11,177 nucleotides of DNA from JAABRU01 sp964534335 (lineage in GTDB: Bacteria > Desulfobacterota > Desulfobacteria > Desulfobacterales > Desulfococcaceae). Location of the stretch: positions 1-11,177 of the forward strand of contig CAZHPS010000207.1 of the NCBI GenBank assembly GCA_964534335.1, in the 5' to 3' direction. A model generated the notes under the pieces. That model did not search any database, was not told the origin of the DNA, and saw only the letters and a program-made list of their open reading frames with translations. Both the position numbers and the translations under genes were made by a program. Shown here piece after piece: positions 1 to 6,721 of this stretch. The first letter of the stretch is position 1. Each line of letters opens with the position of its first letter.

Positions 1-591
1 GTGTGCATCAATAATCATCTGAATTTCAGCCATGTGCTGACAGACAGCCGGTTTTTTTCCAAAGAAACCATGTGCTTAATCAAATCTGATCTTTCAGGGG
101 ATTTCATTATGGCGATCAAATCCGGCCGCACAGTTGCATTGAGTTTGGAAGACAAAAAAAACGGTCATTATGTTCAAGCCGGAACACTGGAACTGAAACC
201 GGGCACCGTTCAGCATGTTTACATGAAAGGCACTGATTTTCCATGTCTTTTGTGCAGGCAGATCTTTAAAAACAAAGCCGGATCTTCCGGTGTTCTTTAT
301 TTGGTTTCCGGTGATACCGGTCTGACTTATGATCAGACAACGGCTGTTTATCAGAAACGCCGGAATGCCGGAGTCTTTCACAAATCCCTGAAATCAGATG
401 CATCACTGTCAAAACCGCCAGCAGGAACTGTGAGAACTCAGGGCAGTCATTTTTCTGCCTCCGTTTATTCATTTTTCAAACCGGAAAAACTGAAAATTAA
501 ACATAATCTGAATCACTCCGCTTTGAGAGCAAAACTTTGTGTCAATGCCCTGAAATCCGGTTTTCAAAAATTAAGGGAATTGACGGCGTAA
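1..591 (+). pseudogene. IS4-type DDE transposase, 3' remnant
   Basis: The frame is open from the window edge to the TAA at 589-591, so the true start lies upstream; the GTG at position 1 is probably an internal codon. The protein resembles the C-terminal half of IS4-superfamily transposases. The second catalytic Asp sits in LTDSRF (visible residue 15), followed by a beta-strand region with LYLVSGDTGLTY, and a YREK-like signature YQKRRNAGVFHKSLK. In that signature Y117, R120 and K131 are at the expected spacing, but residue 124, normally the catalytic Glu, is Gly (codon GGA at 370-372), and the usual Trp after the Arg is Arg. The end (VRTQGSHFSASVYSFFKPEK, LKIKHNLNHSALRAK) matches the family's usual tail. 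I see the motif and the substitution directly; the family comes from recognition, not a search. The copy is most likely inactive. No terminal inverted repeat could be assigned downstream. Confidence 0.75.
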
Positions 592-617
592 CATCAGTTA
601 CTTAGGAAAGCCAAGTA

Positions 618-893
618 AGAAGCTGTTTTAAAAATATTCGGCCCTGCTTTTTCAGGCGGTAATTCAGGGTGAAAAAAAGACATTTTCCGTCTCAACAGCC
701 AAAATCAGGCATGATAAGTAAGGTTCCATATATTTTATGGGATAAAGATTTCAGAAAACCATACTGTTCAAAGGAATCCGTTCCGGGGAATCCATTCTTT
801 TATACCACAAAATATATGGAAACCTACTTACCGGCCAAAAACGGGTAAAATTCCAACTTTTTTTCACCCCTGATTATTTTTAAAACAGCTTCT
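618..893. repeat. 276-bp imperfect inverted repeat element
   Basis: The outer 18 bases at 618-635 (AGAAGCTGTTTTAAAAAT) are the exact reverse complement of 876-893. Further inside, 661-679 pairs with the region near 857-875 (both read about AATCAGGGGTGAAAAAAAG on one strand), and 715-746 pairs with 798-830 around TTCCATATATTTT. The spacer between the arms is about 50 bases. The inner arm sequence TAAGTAAGGTTCCATA is related to the end of the family D repeat that lies next to it at 894-980. No protein is encoded. It behaves like a MITE or a decayed inside-out pair of one repeat; which of these is inference. Confidence 0.75.
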
Positions 894-980
894 AAGGTTC
901 CATAAATTTTCGGGCATAAACTTTTCATAAAAACCGGATTTTCTGAATACACGAAAAATTCCGTTTCCCTGCTTAACATA
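894..980 (-). repeat. Dispersed repeat family D, copy 1 (reversed)
   Basis: Read on the minus strand this starts TATGTTAAGCAGG, continues through TTTTCGTGTATTCAGAAAA, a CCGGTTTTT block and ATGCCCGAAAATTTATGG, and ends AACCTT. The same order of blocks occurs on the plus strand at 2743-2848 and 10179-10268. This copy has lost one arm of the CCGG hairpin seen in the other two. It directly abuts the 276-bp inverted repeat and lies about 220 bases upstream of hypE. Confidence 0.85.
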
Positions 981-1197
981 CTCCATGTTTTGGAGCAAAT
1001 GGAAATCTTTTTGACATATTTGAAAAAAAATGCAAACATATATTCAGCAAATCGAAAAATTTTCCGGAGGAGTGCAGAAATTGTATTTTTGCACTGCGGA
1101 ACCGGAATGAAACCGGGCATTTTTTGCCGGTCAGTCATGCAGAAATGCAGTTTTCGCAATCCGGGAACCTCTCTGAAAACGGTCTGAGGAAAACGTA
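981..1197. other. Leader region of hypE, no gene
   Basis: AT-rich sequence between family D copy 1 and hypE. A TTGACA occurs at 1011-1016, but no good -10 box lies 16-18 bases from it. A short open frame here has no ribosome-binding site or recognisable composition. The only supported site is the purine-rich GAGG at 1187-1190, seven bases before the hypE ATG. Confidence 0.5.
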
Positions 1198-2211
1198 ATG
1201 AACACAGACAAAATATCACTGGATCACGGCAGCGGGGGGAAGATTTCGCATACGCTGATTTCGGAAATCATTGCCCCTGTATTTGACAATCCGGTTCTGA
1301 ACCGGCTGGATGACGGGGCAGTGCTGGAAATCGGTGGTAAACGGCTGGCTTTTTCCACAGATTCCTATGTGGTGGACCCGATTTTTTTTCCCGGCGGGGA
1401 TATCGGCGATCTGGCTGTCAACGGCACGGTCAATGATATTGCCATGTGCGGGGCGGTTCCCCTGTATCTGAGTGCGGGGCTGATTATGGAAGAGGGGTTT
1501 TCCACAGCAGACCTGAAACGCATTCTGCAAAGCATGAAAGCTGCCGCGCAGGAGGCAGGTGTATCCATTGTCACGGGTGATACAAAGGTGGTTCCAAAAG
1601 GAACTGCGGACAAAATATTCATCAATACATCAGGCATTGGCCTGATTCCTGAAGGTGTGGATGTGGCCGGTTACAATGTCTGTACCGGGGATAGGATTAT
1701 TCTCAGCGGGACAATGGCAGATCACGGCATGACTGTTCTCACACAGCGGGAGGGACTGCGTTTTGAAACCCCGATACAAAGTGACACTGCGCCCCTGAAC
1801 CATATGGTGAAAAAACTTTTGGAAAAATTCGGAAAAGAAATTCATGCCCTCCGTGATCCCACCAGAGGCGGCGTGGGAACCACACTCAATGAAATTGCTC
1901 TGGCCTCGAGCGCGGGAATCAGAATCCATGAGGAAAAACTGCCGGTAAAGCCTGCTGTGTCCGGTATCTGCGAACTTCTGGGATTTGATCCCCTTTATGT
2001 TGCCAATGAGGGGAAAATGCTGGTTTTTGTCAGCCCGGATTATGCAGGGGATGTCCTGAAAATCATCCGTGCGGAAAAATACGGAAAGGATGCCTGCATT
2101 ATCGGTGAGGCAGTCGCGGATCATCCGGGAAAGGTCTTTATGCAGACCCGTATCGGAGGAACCCGGATGGTGGACATGCTGACAGGTGAGCAGCTTCCGA
2201 GAATCTGCTGA
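1198..2211 (+). CDS. hypE: HypE, hydrogenase expression/formation protein (carbamoyl dehydratase)
   Basis: 337 residues, the usual length of HypE. With HypF it makes the CN ligands of the Fe in [NiFe]-hydrogenase: HypF carbamoylates the C-terminal Cys of HypE, and HypE uses ATP to dehydrate it to a thiocyanate. Visible hallmarks are the N-terminal HGSGG (10-14), FSTDSYVVDP (52-61), GDIGDLAVNGTVND (67-80), the nucleotide-site TGDTKVVP (126-133), DPTRGG (220-225) and the exact C-terminal PRIC, whose last Cys (337) is the carbamoylated residue. All are intact, so the enzyme should be active. GAGG at 1187-1190 supports the ATG at 1198. The gene stands alone here: no hypC, hypD or hypF lies on either side, which is unusual because hypE commonly ends a hypCDE group. 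Its stop codon overlaps the first base of a palindromic repeat. Confidence 0.97.
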   Translation: MNTDKISLDHGSGGKISHTLISEIIAPVFDNPVLNRLDDGAVLEIGGKRLAFSTDSYVVDPIFFPGGDIGDLAVNGTVNDIAMCGAVPLYLSAGLIMEEGFSTADLKRILQSMKAAAQEAGVSIVTGDTKVVPKGTADKIFINTSGIGLIPEGVDVAGYNVCTGDRIILSGTMADHGMTVLTQREGLRFETPIQSDTAPLNHMVKKLLEKFGKEIHALRDPTRGGVGTTLNEIALASSAGIRIHEEKLPVKPAVSGICELLGFDPLYVANEGKMLVFVSPDYAGDVLKIIRAEKYGKDACIIGEAVADHPGKVFMQTRIGGTRMVDMLTGEQLPRIC

Positions 2212-2450
2212 GGTGATTTCTGAAAATAAATATACTATTTCAGTTCAGGCACAGGCTGGAAGCTTATACCGATACTTAAAACATTTTGGTAATTCTGCAG
2301 GGCGGATTTTAACCGCAGAGTCACACAGAGTTTCCGCAGAGTCACACAGAGTTTTTCTGTGCGGAATTCAGATCTGAATCTGAACCTCTGCAAATGTTTC
2401 AAGTACTGGTATATGCTACGTTGTGGGATATTCCTTTCTGGAAATCACCT
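2211..2450. repeat. Palindromic element (family B), copy 1, interrupted
   Basis: Begins with AGGTGATTTCTGAAAATAAA at 2211 and ends with GGGATATTCC...GGAAATCACCT at 2450; the ends are inverted repeats. The same sequence without an insert is present at 9039-9141. In this copy the two halves (2211-2261 and 2417-2450) are separated by a 155-bp element with its own terminal inverted repeats. The element starts on the last base of the hypE TGA stop, so it forms the 3' untranslated region of hypE and could act as a terminator or RNA-processing hairpin (inference). Confidence 0.85.
2262..2416. mobile_element. 155-bp MITE-like element (family C), copy 1
   Basis: The ends at 2262-2286 and 2392-2416 are inverted repeats matching at 21 of 25 positions (core ACTTAAAACATTT against AAATGTTTCAAGT). 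The interior holds two tandem copies of CCGCAGAGTCACACAGAGTTT (20 of its bases shown as CCGCAGAGTCACACAGAGTT). A second copy with the same left end and interior start begins at about 11114. It sits inside the family B palindrome, which shows that it moved in after that element was already there. No coding capacity; a transposase supplied elsewhere is assumed. I could not identify a target-site duplication. Confidence 0.8.
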
Positions 2451-2742
2451 GAGAGCAAAGCAGAAATTCAGACTGCAAAGCTTGCACGCGTCTATTGCTT
2501 TGTCAACTTTGGTTTTATGCACTGAAGTGTACAGAAAAACCGGATTTTTTGGAAAAATCCGGTTTTTTCAGATCACAGATTCAGGATTGGCAGAGTACTA
2601 TGGGCAATCAGCATGTGGGGTCTGCTTTTTGCATAAGGCAGAAAGGAAGTTTTCACTGCATCCGGTGACATTTTCCTGACCTTAAAATTTTTTTCTGAAA
2701 AACTCTCGACAAATCCACAGAAAATCGTTTACATAATTCTGT
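2451..2742. other. Intergenic region with no gene
   Basis: Between the palindromic element and family D copy 2. Apart from the perfect hairpin at 2535-2567 I see no gene. The rest is short inverted stretches such as TCTGC...GCAGA around 2622-2643. The open frames crossing it have no ribosome-binding sites and run through repeats, so I do not call them. Confidence 0.5.
2535..2568. terminator. Perfect 15-bp hairpin with T run, possible bidirectional terminator
   Basis: AAAAACCGGATTTTT at 2535-2549 pairs exactly with 2553-2567 around the loop TGG, and one more T follows. The A/T-flanked stem gives U-rich ends on both strands, as in bidirectional intrinsic terminators, although the GC core is only four pairs. 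The same stem recurs at 10208-10240 and, less perfectly, at 2781-2812, inside family D copies, so it may simply be a repeat fragment. Confidence 0.5.
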
Positions 2743-2848
2743 TATGTTAAGCAGGCAAACAAAAGTTTTCGTGTATTCAGAAAACCGGATTTTTCCCAAA
2801 AGTCCGGTTTTTCTGAAAATTTTATGCCTGAAAATTTGTGGAACCTTA
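2743..2848 (+). repeat. Dispersed repeat family D, copy 2
   Basis: Starts TATGTTAAGCAGG and ends GGAACCTTA, with TTTTCGTGTATTCAGAAAA and a CCGGATTTTT/TCCGGTTTTT hairpin between. It is collinear with the reversed copy at 894-980 and with 10179-10268. It ends about 35 bases before the start of the large transporter gene and is open in that gene's frame, so automated annotation would probably add 47 false residues to the protein. Confidence 0.88.
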
Positions 2849-2884
2849 CTTATCCTGCCAAAATTTACTGGGAAACAGGTGCTG

Positions 2885-5842
2885 ATGGAACCCATTGGAA
2901 ATTTTTTCAGAAAAGTGTTTGACATACGGGAAGGGGAGGAAATTCGGGCTTTACTGATGTTTTCCTTTATCTTTCTGCTCATCTCCTCGCTGATGATTGC
3001 CAAACCTGTGTGCAGCGCACTGTTTCTTTCCCGGTTTGGTGCGGCAAGACTGCCCTATGTCTTCATTCTGGTTGCCTTTTGCGCTGCAGGCATGTCAAAA
3101 TTCTACTCTGTGCAGATCAGACATTTTGATCTCTGTCACCTGATCCGCCGTACCCTTTATATGGCTGTATTTTCCCTGATTCTTTTCTGGGGACTGCTCT
3201 GCACAGATATAGCCGGTGGCACTGTGCTTTTCATTTTTTACGTGTGGACAGCCATTTTTGCTTTGGTATCATCATCACAGTTCTGGATTCTGGCAAACAG
3301 TATTTTCAATCCCAGAGAGGCCCGGCGTCTGTTCGGTTTTATCGGAACAGGCGCGATTGCCGGGGGAATTTTCGGGGGATACCTGACCCGTTTCACTGCC
3401 CAGTATCTGGGTAGCGTTCATCTGCTCTGGATCTGCGCGGGGTTTCTCTATGCCTGCATTCCCATTGTACGCACCATTCAGACTGCCTCCCGCAGAGATG
3501 ATGTGCTGCGGAAATTCCGTCAGGAAAAACAGATCCGGGAATCAGCAGACAGCCCTTTTCATATCATCCGCAATTCCCGGCATCTGCTTCTCACAGCAGG
3601 CATACTGGGTATTGGTGTGATTGCGGGCAGGATGGTGGAATACCAGTTCAGTGCGATTGCCTCCGCGCAGATACAGGACAGTGACCGGCTGGCCGCTTTT
3701 TTCGGCTTCTGGCTGTCCAACCTGAATGCTGCTTCTCTCTTTATTCAGCTCATTGCCACCAGAAGGGTGGTGACAGGGCTGGGCGTGGGCGCGTCCCTGT
3801 TTTTTCTGCCTTTGGCTATTCTGTCCGGAGCGGTGCTGGTGCTGATTCATCCTGTGCTGTGGACAGCCATTTTTATCAAACTCTGTGACGGAACCCTGAA
3901 AAATTCCCTTAACAAATCAGGAATAGAACTGCTGATTCTGCCTGTCCCCTCTGATATAAAAAAACAGGCCAAATCCTTTATTGATGTGTTTGCCGACAGT
4001 TTTGCCACAGGTCTGGGCGGTATGATGCTGCTCCTGCTTACAGAAACCCTGGAGTTTCCGGTACGTCAGGTCAGCCTGCTGATGATTCTTCTCATTGGGC
4101 TCTGGCTGTATATGGTGGTTCTGGTAAGGCGGGAATATATCCGCTCCTTCCGCATGAAACTGGCAGGAAATCCGCAGCACACGGAAAAGCCCCTGGATTT
4201 CAGGAATCCGTGCCTCATAGGGGAATGCTGCGAAATTCTGGAAAAAGGCAATGTATCCCGCATAGTGGAAATCCTGATTATGATCCGGGAAATCCGGGAT
4301 CCCCGCTTTGTCCCCTGTTACCGGAAACTCATCCGGCATGAGAATTCCTGTGTGCGCCGGGAAGTGCTGCGCAATGTCTGTTTCTGCAAACATCCGGATT
4401 TTACACAGGAGGCTCTGGAACTTGTGCATGATCCGGATCAGAGGGTGAAAACCGAGGCCCTTCATTACCTGTTCAGGAATCCCGGAGAAAAAGAGAAATC
4501 CATGATACGGGAATATCTGCGGCATGGGGATTACCGAATCCGGGGGGCCGCGCTTTTATGCCTGGCCTGGGAAACCCGGGGAAATCAGAAACTCAAAACA
4601 ATGTTTGATCTCTGCGGCATACTGAAAGAAAATCTGAGTGCCGCGTACCGGGTTCAGGATCAGGAGGAAGTCCGCTTTCTCCGCATGAACTGTGCGCGCG
4701 TTATTGGAGCTGCAAATCTTCCGGATTTTCATTCCCATCTGCATATTTTTCTCAATGATCCTGACCCGGATGTTGTGAAAGCCGCTATCCGCGGAGCCGG
4801 GGAAACCCGCAGAAAGGATTTCATTTCTGTAATTATGCCATTTCTGGCAAAGGAGGCATACCGGAAAGCAGCGGCACACGCGCTGAAGGATTTCGGGCCT
4901 GATATTGGGGATATACTGGCAGAATGGCTCAACAATCCCTTTGCAGACCGGAATATCAGGATACAGATTCCGGATATTCTGGGGCAGATGGGAAAGCAGA
5001 AGGCAGCAGACATTCTGAGTCTCAACATCCGCCATACTGACCCGGCCATCCGCTGTGAAGTCATCCGGGCCATGAACCGTATGAGGGTGCAGTTCCCATT
5101 TCTGAAATTTGATGACCGCCGCATTGTCCGCACCATACTGGAAGAGGCCAGGGAGCATCTGGATCTGCTGACCGTGCTATACAGTCAGGTTCAGAATTCC
5201 GGAGATGGTGCAGGTAATGTTCATAAACCGCCACCGGCCAGTGCCGAAGAGCCCTTTTTTCAAAACCCCGGCAATTCCCGGGAGCCTGTTCCCGCCGCCT
5301 CCGCAGAAAATGTGTCAGGTTATCATTTTTCCCAATCTTCCGAAAATGGGGAAGAGCAGGAAAATGTGCAGAATGTGCGTGAAGCAAGGGAGCATCTGAT
5401 CCACTCTCTGGAGAAGCGGCTGGATAACAATCTGGAAAGGATATTCGGACTTCTGGGACTCAAATATCCGCCCCAGGAGATTTCCGATGTATACCGGAAC
5501 CTGCAGAGCGAACGGACGGATCTGCGATCCAGTGCTGTGGAATTTCTGGATAATCTGCTGGAAACCGATCTGCGCAGAGTCATTATTCCCATTATTGAGG
5601 CCGCGCCCGCAGGTCTGGGCCATATTCCGGATCTCCGGGGCCTGAAAATGCTTTCAGAATATGAATCTCTGCGCCTGCTGCTCTCCGGCGGAGACAGCCG
5701 GATGCACATACGGGTGCTGCGTCTGATTGCGTGCCTGAAATCGGATCGCCATATTCCGCTGGCCGGGGAAATGCTGTCCGCTTCTGATCCACAGGTAAGG
5801 GAAATGGCGGGAGGTATTTTAAAAAAAGCGGGGATGCTGTAA
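2885..5842 (+). CDS. NTT/MFS-like membrane transporter fused to HEAT repeats
   Basis: 985 residues from the ATG at 2885. Residues 1-425 form about 11-12 membrane helices (for example 22-39, 57-75, 90-107, 111-132, 177-195, 233-251, 302-322, 394-415). The conserved segment NPREARRLFGFIGTGAIAGG (142-161) resembles nucleotide-transporter-like (Npt1/Npt2, NTT) MFS proteins. Residues about 440-745 are alpha-helical HEAT-like repeats (REIRDPRFVPCYRKLI, HDPDQRVKTEALHYL, NDPDPDVVKAAIRGAGE, HTDPAIRCEVIRAMN). A Pro/Ser/Glu-rich linker covers 770-830, and a last helical domain (LERIFGLLGLKYPPQEI) covers 835-985. I infer an inner-membrane protein with a cytoplasmic scaffold tail; the substrate is unknown, and nucleotide exchange is a family guess only. 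GTG 2879, two codons upstream, is an alternative start; GGGA at 2870-2873 or AGGTG at 2877-2881 may be the ribosome-binding site. The open frame extends to 2744, but that part is repeat DNA. The last 14 codons lie in a tandem repeat. Confidence 0.8.
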   Translation: MEPIGNFFRKVFDIREGEEIRALLMFSFIFLLISSLMIAKPVCSALFLSRFGAARLPYVFILVAFCAAGMSKFYSVQIRHFDLCHLIRRTLYMAVFSLILFWGLLCTDIAGGTVLFIFYVWTAIFALVSSSQFWILANSIFNPREARRLFGFIGTGAIAGGIFGGYLTRFTAQYLGSVHLLWICAGFLYACIPIVRTIQTASRRDDVLRKFRQEKQIRESADSPFHIIRNSRHLLLTAGILGIGVIAGRMVEYQFSAIASAQIQDSDRLAAFFGFWLSNLNAASLFIQLIATRRVVTGLGVGASLFFLPLAILSGAVLVLIHPVLWTAIFIKLCDGTLKNSLNKSGIELLILPVPSDIKKQAKSFIDVFADSFATGLGGMMLLLLTETLEFPVRQVSLLMILLIGLWLYMVVLVRREYIRSFRMKLAGNPQHTEKPLDFRNPCLIGECCEILEKGNVSRIVEILIMIREIRDPRFVPCYRKLIRHENSCVRREVLRNVCFCKHPDFTQEALELVHDPDQRVKTEALHYLFRNPGEKEKSMIREYLRHGDYRIRGAALLCLAWETRGNQKLKTMFDLCGILKENLSAAYRVQDQEEVRFLRMNCARVIGAANLPDFHSHLHIFLNDPDPDVVKAAIRGAGETRRKDFISVIMPFLAKEAYRKAAAHALKDFGPDIGDILAEWLNNPFADRNIRIQIPDILGQMGKQKAADILSLNIRHTDPAIRCEVIRAMNRMRVQFPFLKFDDRRIVRTILEEAREHLDLLTVLYSQVQNSGDGAGNVHKPPPASAEEPFFQNPGNSREPVPAASAENVSGYHFSQSSENGEEQENVQNVREAREHLIHSLEKRLDNNLERIFGLLGLKYPPQEISDVYRNLQSERTDLRSSAVEFLDNLLETDLRRVIIPIIEAAPAGLGHIPDLRGLKMLSEYESLRLLLSGGDSRMHIRVLRLIACLKSDRHIPLAGEMLSASDPQVREMAGGILKKAGML

Positions 5843-5875
5843 AACTTTTCCTTTCCCACAGAGGACACAGAGGAT

Positions 5876-5975
5876 NNNNNNNNNNNNNNNNNNNNNNNNN
5901 NNNNNNNNNNNNNNNNNNNNNNNNNNNNNNNNNNNNNNNNNNNNNNNNNNNNNNNNNNNNNNNNNNNNNNNNNNN
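5876..5975. other. Assembly gap (100 N)
   Basis: Exactly 100 N, the conventional placeholder for a gap of unknown size. Left flank AGGAT plus right flank TTCACAGAG reproduce, with no missing base, the continuous sequence near 6238-6249. The true gap may therefore be zero, or it may be a whole number of collapsed 117-bp units. Confidence 0.98.
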
Positions 5976-6069
5976 TTCACAGAGAACACAGAGAATTTTT
6001 CAGTTTTGTATGCACGGGAAATGGCGGGAAATATTTAAAAAAAATGGAGATGCTGTAAAATTTTTCGGT

Positions 6070-6206
6070 AGTGGGTCAAATCTGTTGGTCTCTCCAATGA
6101 ATCCGATCCGGAAAAAATCCGAAAGGATTGACATTATTGTAGAAAAAATTGCAAAAACAAATCAGAATCCCGGAAGGGATGACATTATCAACCGATCTGA
6201 CCCACT
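6070..6206 (+). mobile_element. 137-bp MITE (family A), copy 1
   Basis: Terminal inverted repeats AGTGGGTCAAATCTGTTG (6070-6087) and, at the right end, the complement of AGTGGGTCAGATCGGTTG match at 16 of 18 bases. The reverse complement of this copy aligns along its length with 9711-9845 (shared blocks ATAATGTCATCCCTTCC, TTTGTTTTT and the ends). Comparison with unit 1 of the tandem repeat shows the empty site. The flanks AAAATTTTTC and CAACTTTTCC look like an imperfect target duplication of about 10 bases. No coding capacity. Confidence 0.88.
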
Positions 6207-6351
6207 GTCAACTTTTCCTTTCCCACAGAGGACACAGAGGATTTCACAGAGAACACAGAGAATTTTTCAGTTTTGTATGCACGGGAAATGGCGGGAAGTA
6301 TTTAAAAAAAAGTGGAGATGCTATAGTTTTTAAGATAAAGATTGCTGCCTG

Positions 6352-6370
6352 AAAACCCTGAGGGTTTTTT
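6352..6370 (+). terminator. Intrinsic terminator
   Basis: AAAACCC (6352-6358), loop TGA, GGGTTTT (6362-6368), with the T run continuing to 6370. It lies downstream of the transporter gene and the tandem repeat and separates them from the cassette genes. Confidence 0.7.
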
Positions 6371-6433
6371 CTGACAAACATTTTCTTAAACACTATATTC
6401 ATGCTCTGAAAAAATTCCTGCCGCAAAAAAATA

Positions 6434-6462
6434 TTGACATGGCTGAAATCATGTATTAAGAT
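6434..6462 (+). promoter_or_regulatory. Sigma-70-type promoter upstream of the cassettes
   Basis: A perfect -35 TTGACA (6434-6439), a 17-base spacer and TAAGAT (6457-6462, 4 of 6 consensus bases). It points toward the two AT-rich cassette genes, about 145 bases before the first cassette boundary, where a cassette promoter (Pc) of an integron would lie. Its role as Pc is inference. Confidence 0.5.
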
Positions 6463-6598
6463 AAAAAAATATAAAGATAAGGCGGAGTTATTTTATCTTC
6501 CTTAATTTCAGAATCAGGATGTACGGAAAGATTTGCAGGATGATCCGTAAAAACGGGATTCGGAAATCTGATGATAAAAAAATTCACGGTGTCAGTGT
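6463..6598. other. Possible attI-like region, no gene
   Basis: Lies between the promoter and the GTTAGAC box at 6604-6610. It is AT-rich, has no supported open reading frame, and contains no readable L''/R'' partner for a folded attC. It could be an attI-type primary site or the remnant of an earlier cassette; neither is proven. No integrase gene is present upstream. Confidence 0.3.
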
Positions 6599-6603
6599 CA
6601 TGC

Positions 6604-6610
6604 GTTAGAC
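6604..6610 (+). other. Integron core-site box GTTAGAC
   Basis: GTTAGAC fits the recombination core GTTRRRY and is preceded by GC, as in many attC right ends (GCGTTAGAC). Strand exchange would be between G6604 and T6605, making this the left edge of cassette 1. A seven-base match occurs easily by chance; support comes only from its position before a gene that ends in a convincing attC. A TATAAT at 6622-6627 just inside could help express the cassette, but has no clear -35 box. Confidence 0.4.
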
Positions 6611-6721
6611 GGCATCTGATGTATAATCATTTGTTATCTTTTTTTATATTATTAAGAACAGACAGTTATAATTATCTTATGAGAAAATGTTCAAAGCAGT
6701 TATTCTGGAATTGATTGTTCA

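Larger units (their letters stand above)
5799..6325 (+). repeat. 117-bp tandem repeat, 2.4 units, overlapping a gene end
   Basis: Units begin with GGGAAATGGCGGGA at 5799, 6016 and 6283. Leaving out the 100 N, unit 1 is 117 bases. Unit 2 is 267 bases, which equals 117 plus the 137-bp MITE plus about 13 bases at its junctions. Unit 3 is only its first 40 or so bases. Each full unit continues through TTTTCCTTTCCCACAG, a CACAGAG-rich stretch and TTTTTCAGTTTTGTATGCAC. In unit 1 the first 44 bases encode the C-terminus of the transporter–HEAT protein (EMAGGILKKAGML and stop); in unit 2 the same frame is stopped earlier. Confidence 0.88.

Noticed and set aside
1011..1043. TTGACA upstream of hypE as a promoter
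   Set aside because: The best TATA-like hexamers lie 20-22 bases away, and at 17 bases only AAACAT is found, so it does not form a convincing promoter.
990..1187. 65-codon frame before hypE
   Set aside because: No ribosome-binding site or recognisable sequence; Lys/Phe-rich composition reflects the AT-rich leader.
2290..2355. CRISPR-like short direct repeats
   Set aside because: Only two adjoining copies of about 21 bases with no spacers between them, inside a MITE-like element; no cas genes.
2744..2884. 47-residue N-terminal extension of the transporter–HEAT protein from the ATG at 2744
   Set aside because: It is encoded by family D repeat DNA that also occurs at two other places. Without a ribosome-binding site of its own, the start at 2885 (or GTG 2879) is better.
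4556..5868. Several 100-200 codon minus-strand frames opposite the transporter–HEAT gene
   Set aside because: They are shadows of the sense gene's composition; the plus-strand frame shows coherent membrane and HEAT structure.
6010..6333. Open frames of 107 and 67 codons in the tandem repeat
   Set aside because: They consist of repeat units and MITE sequence, have no ribosome-binding site and repeat the same peptide.
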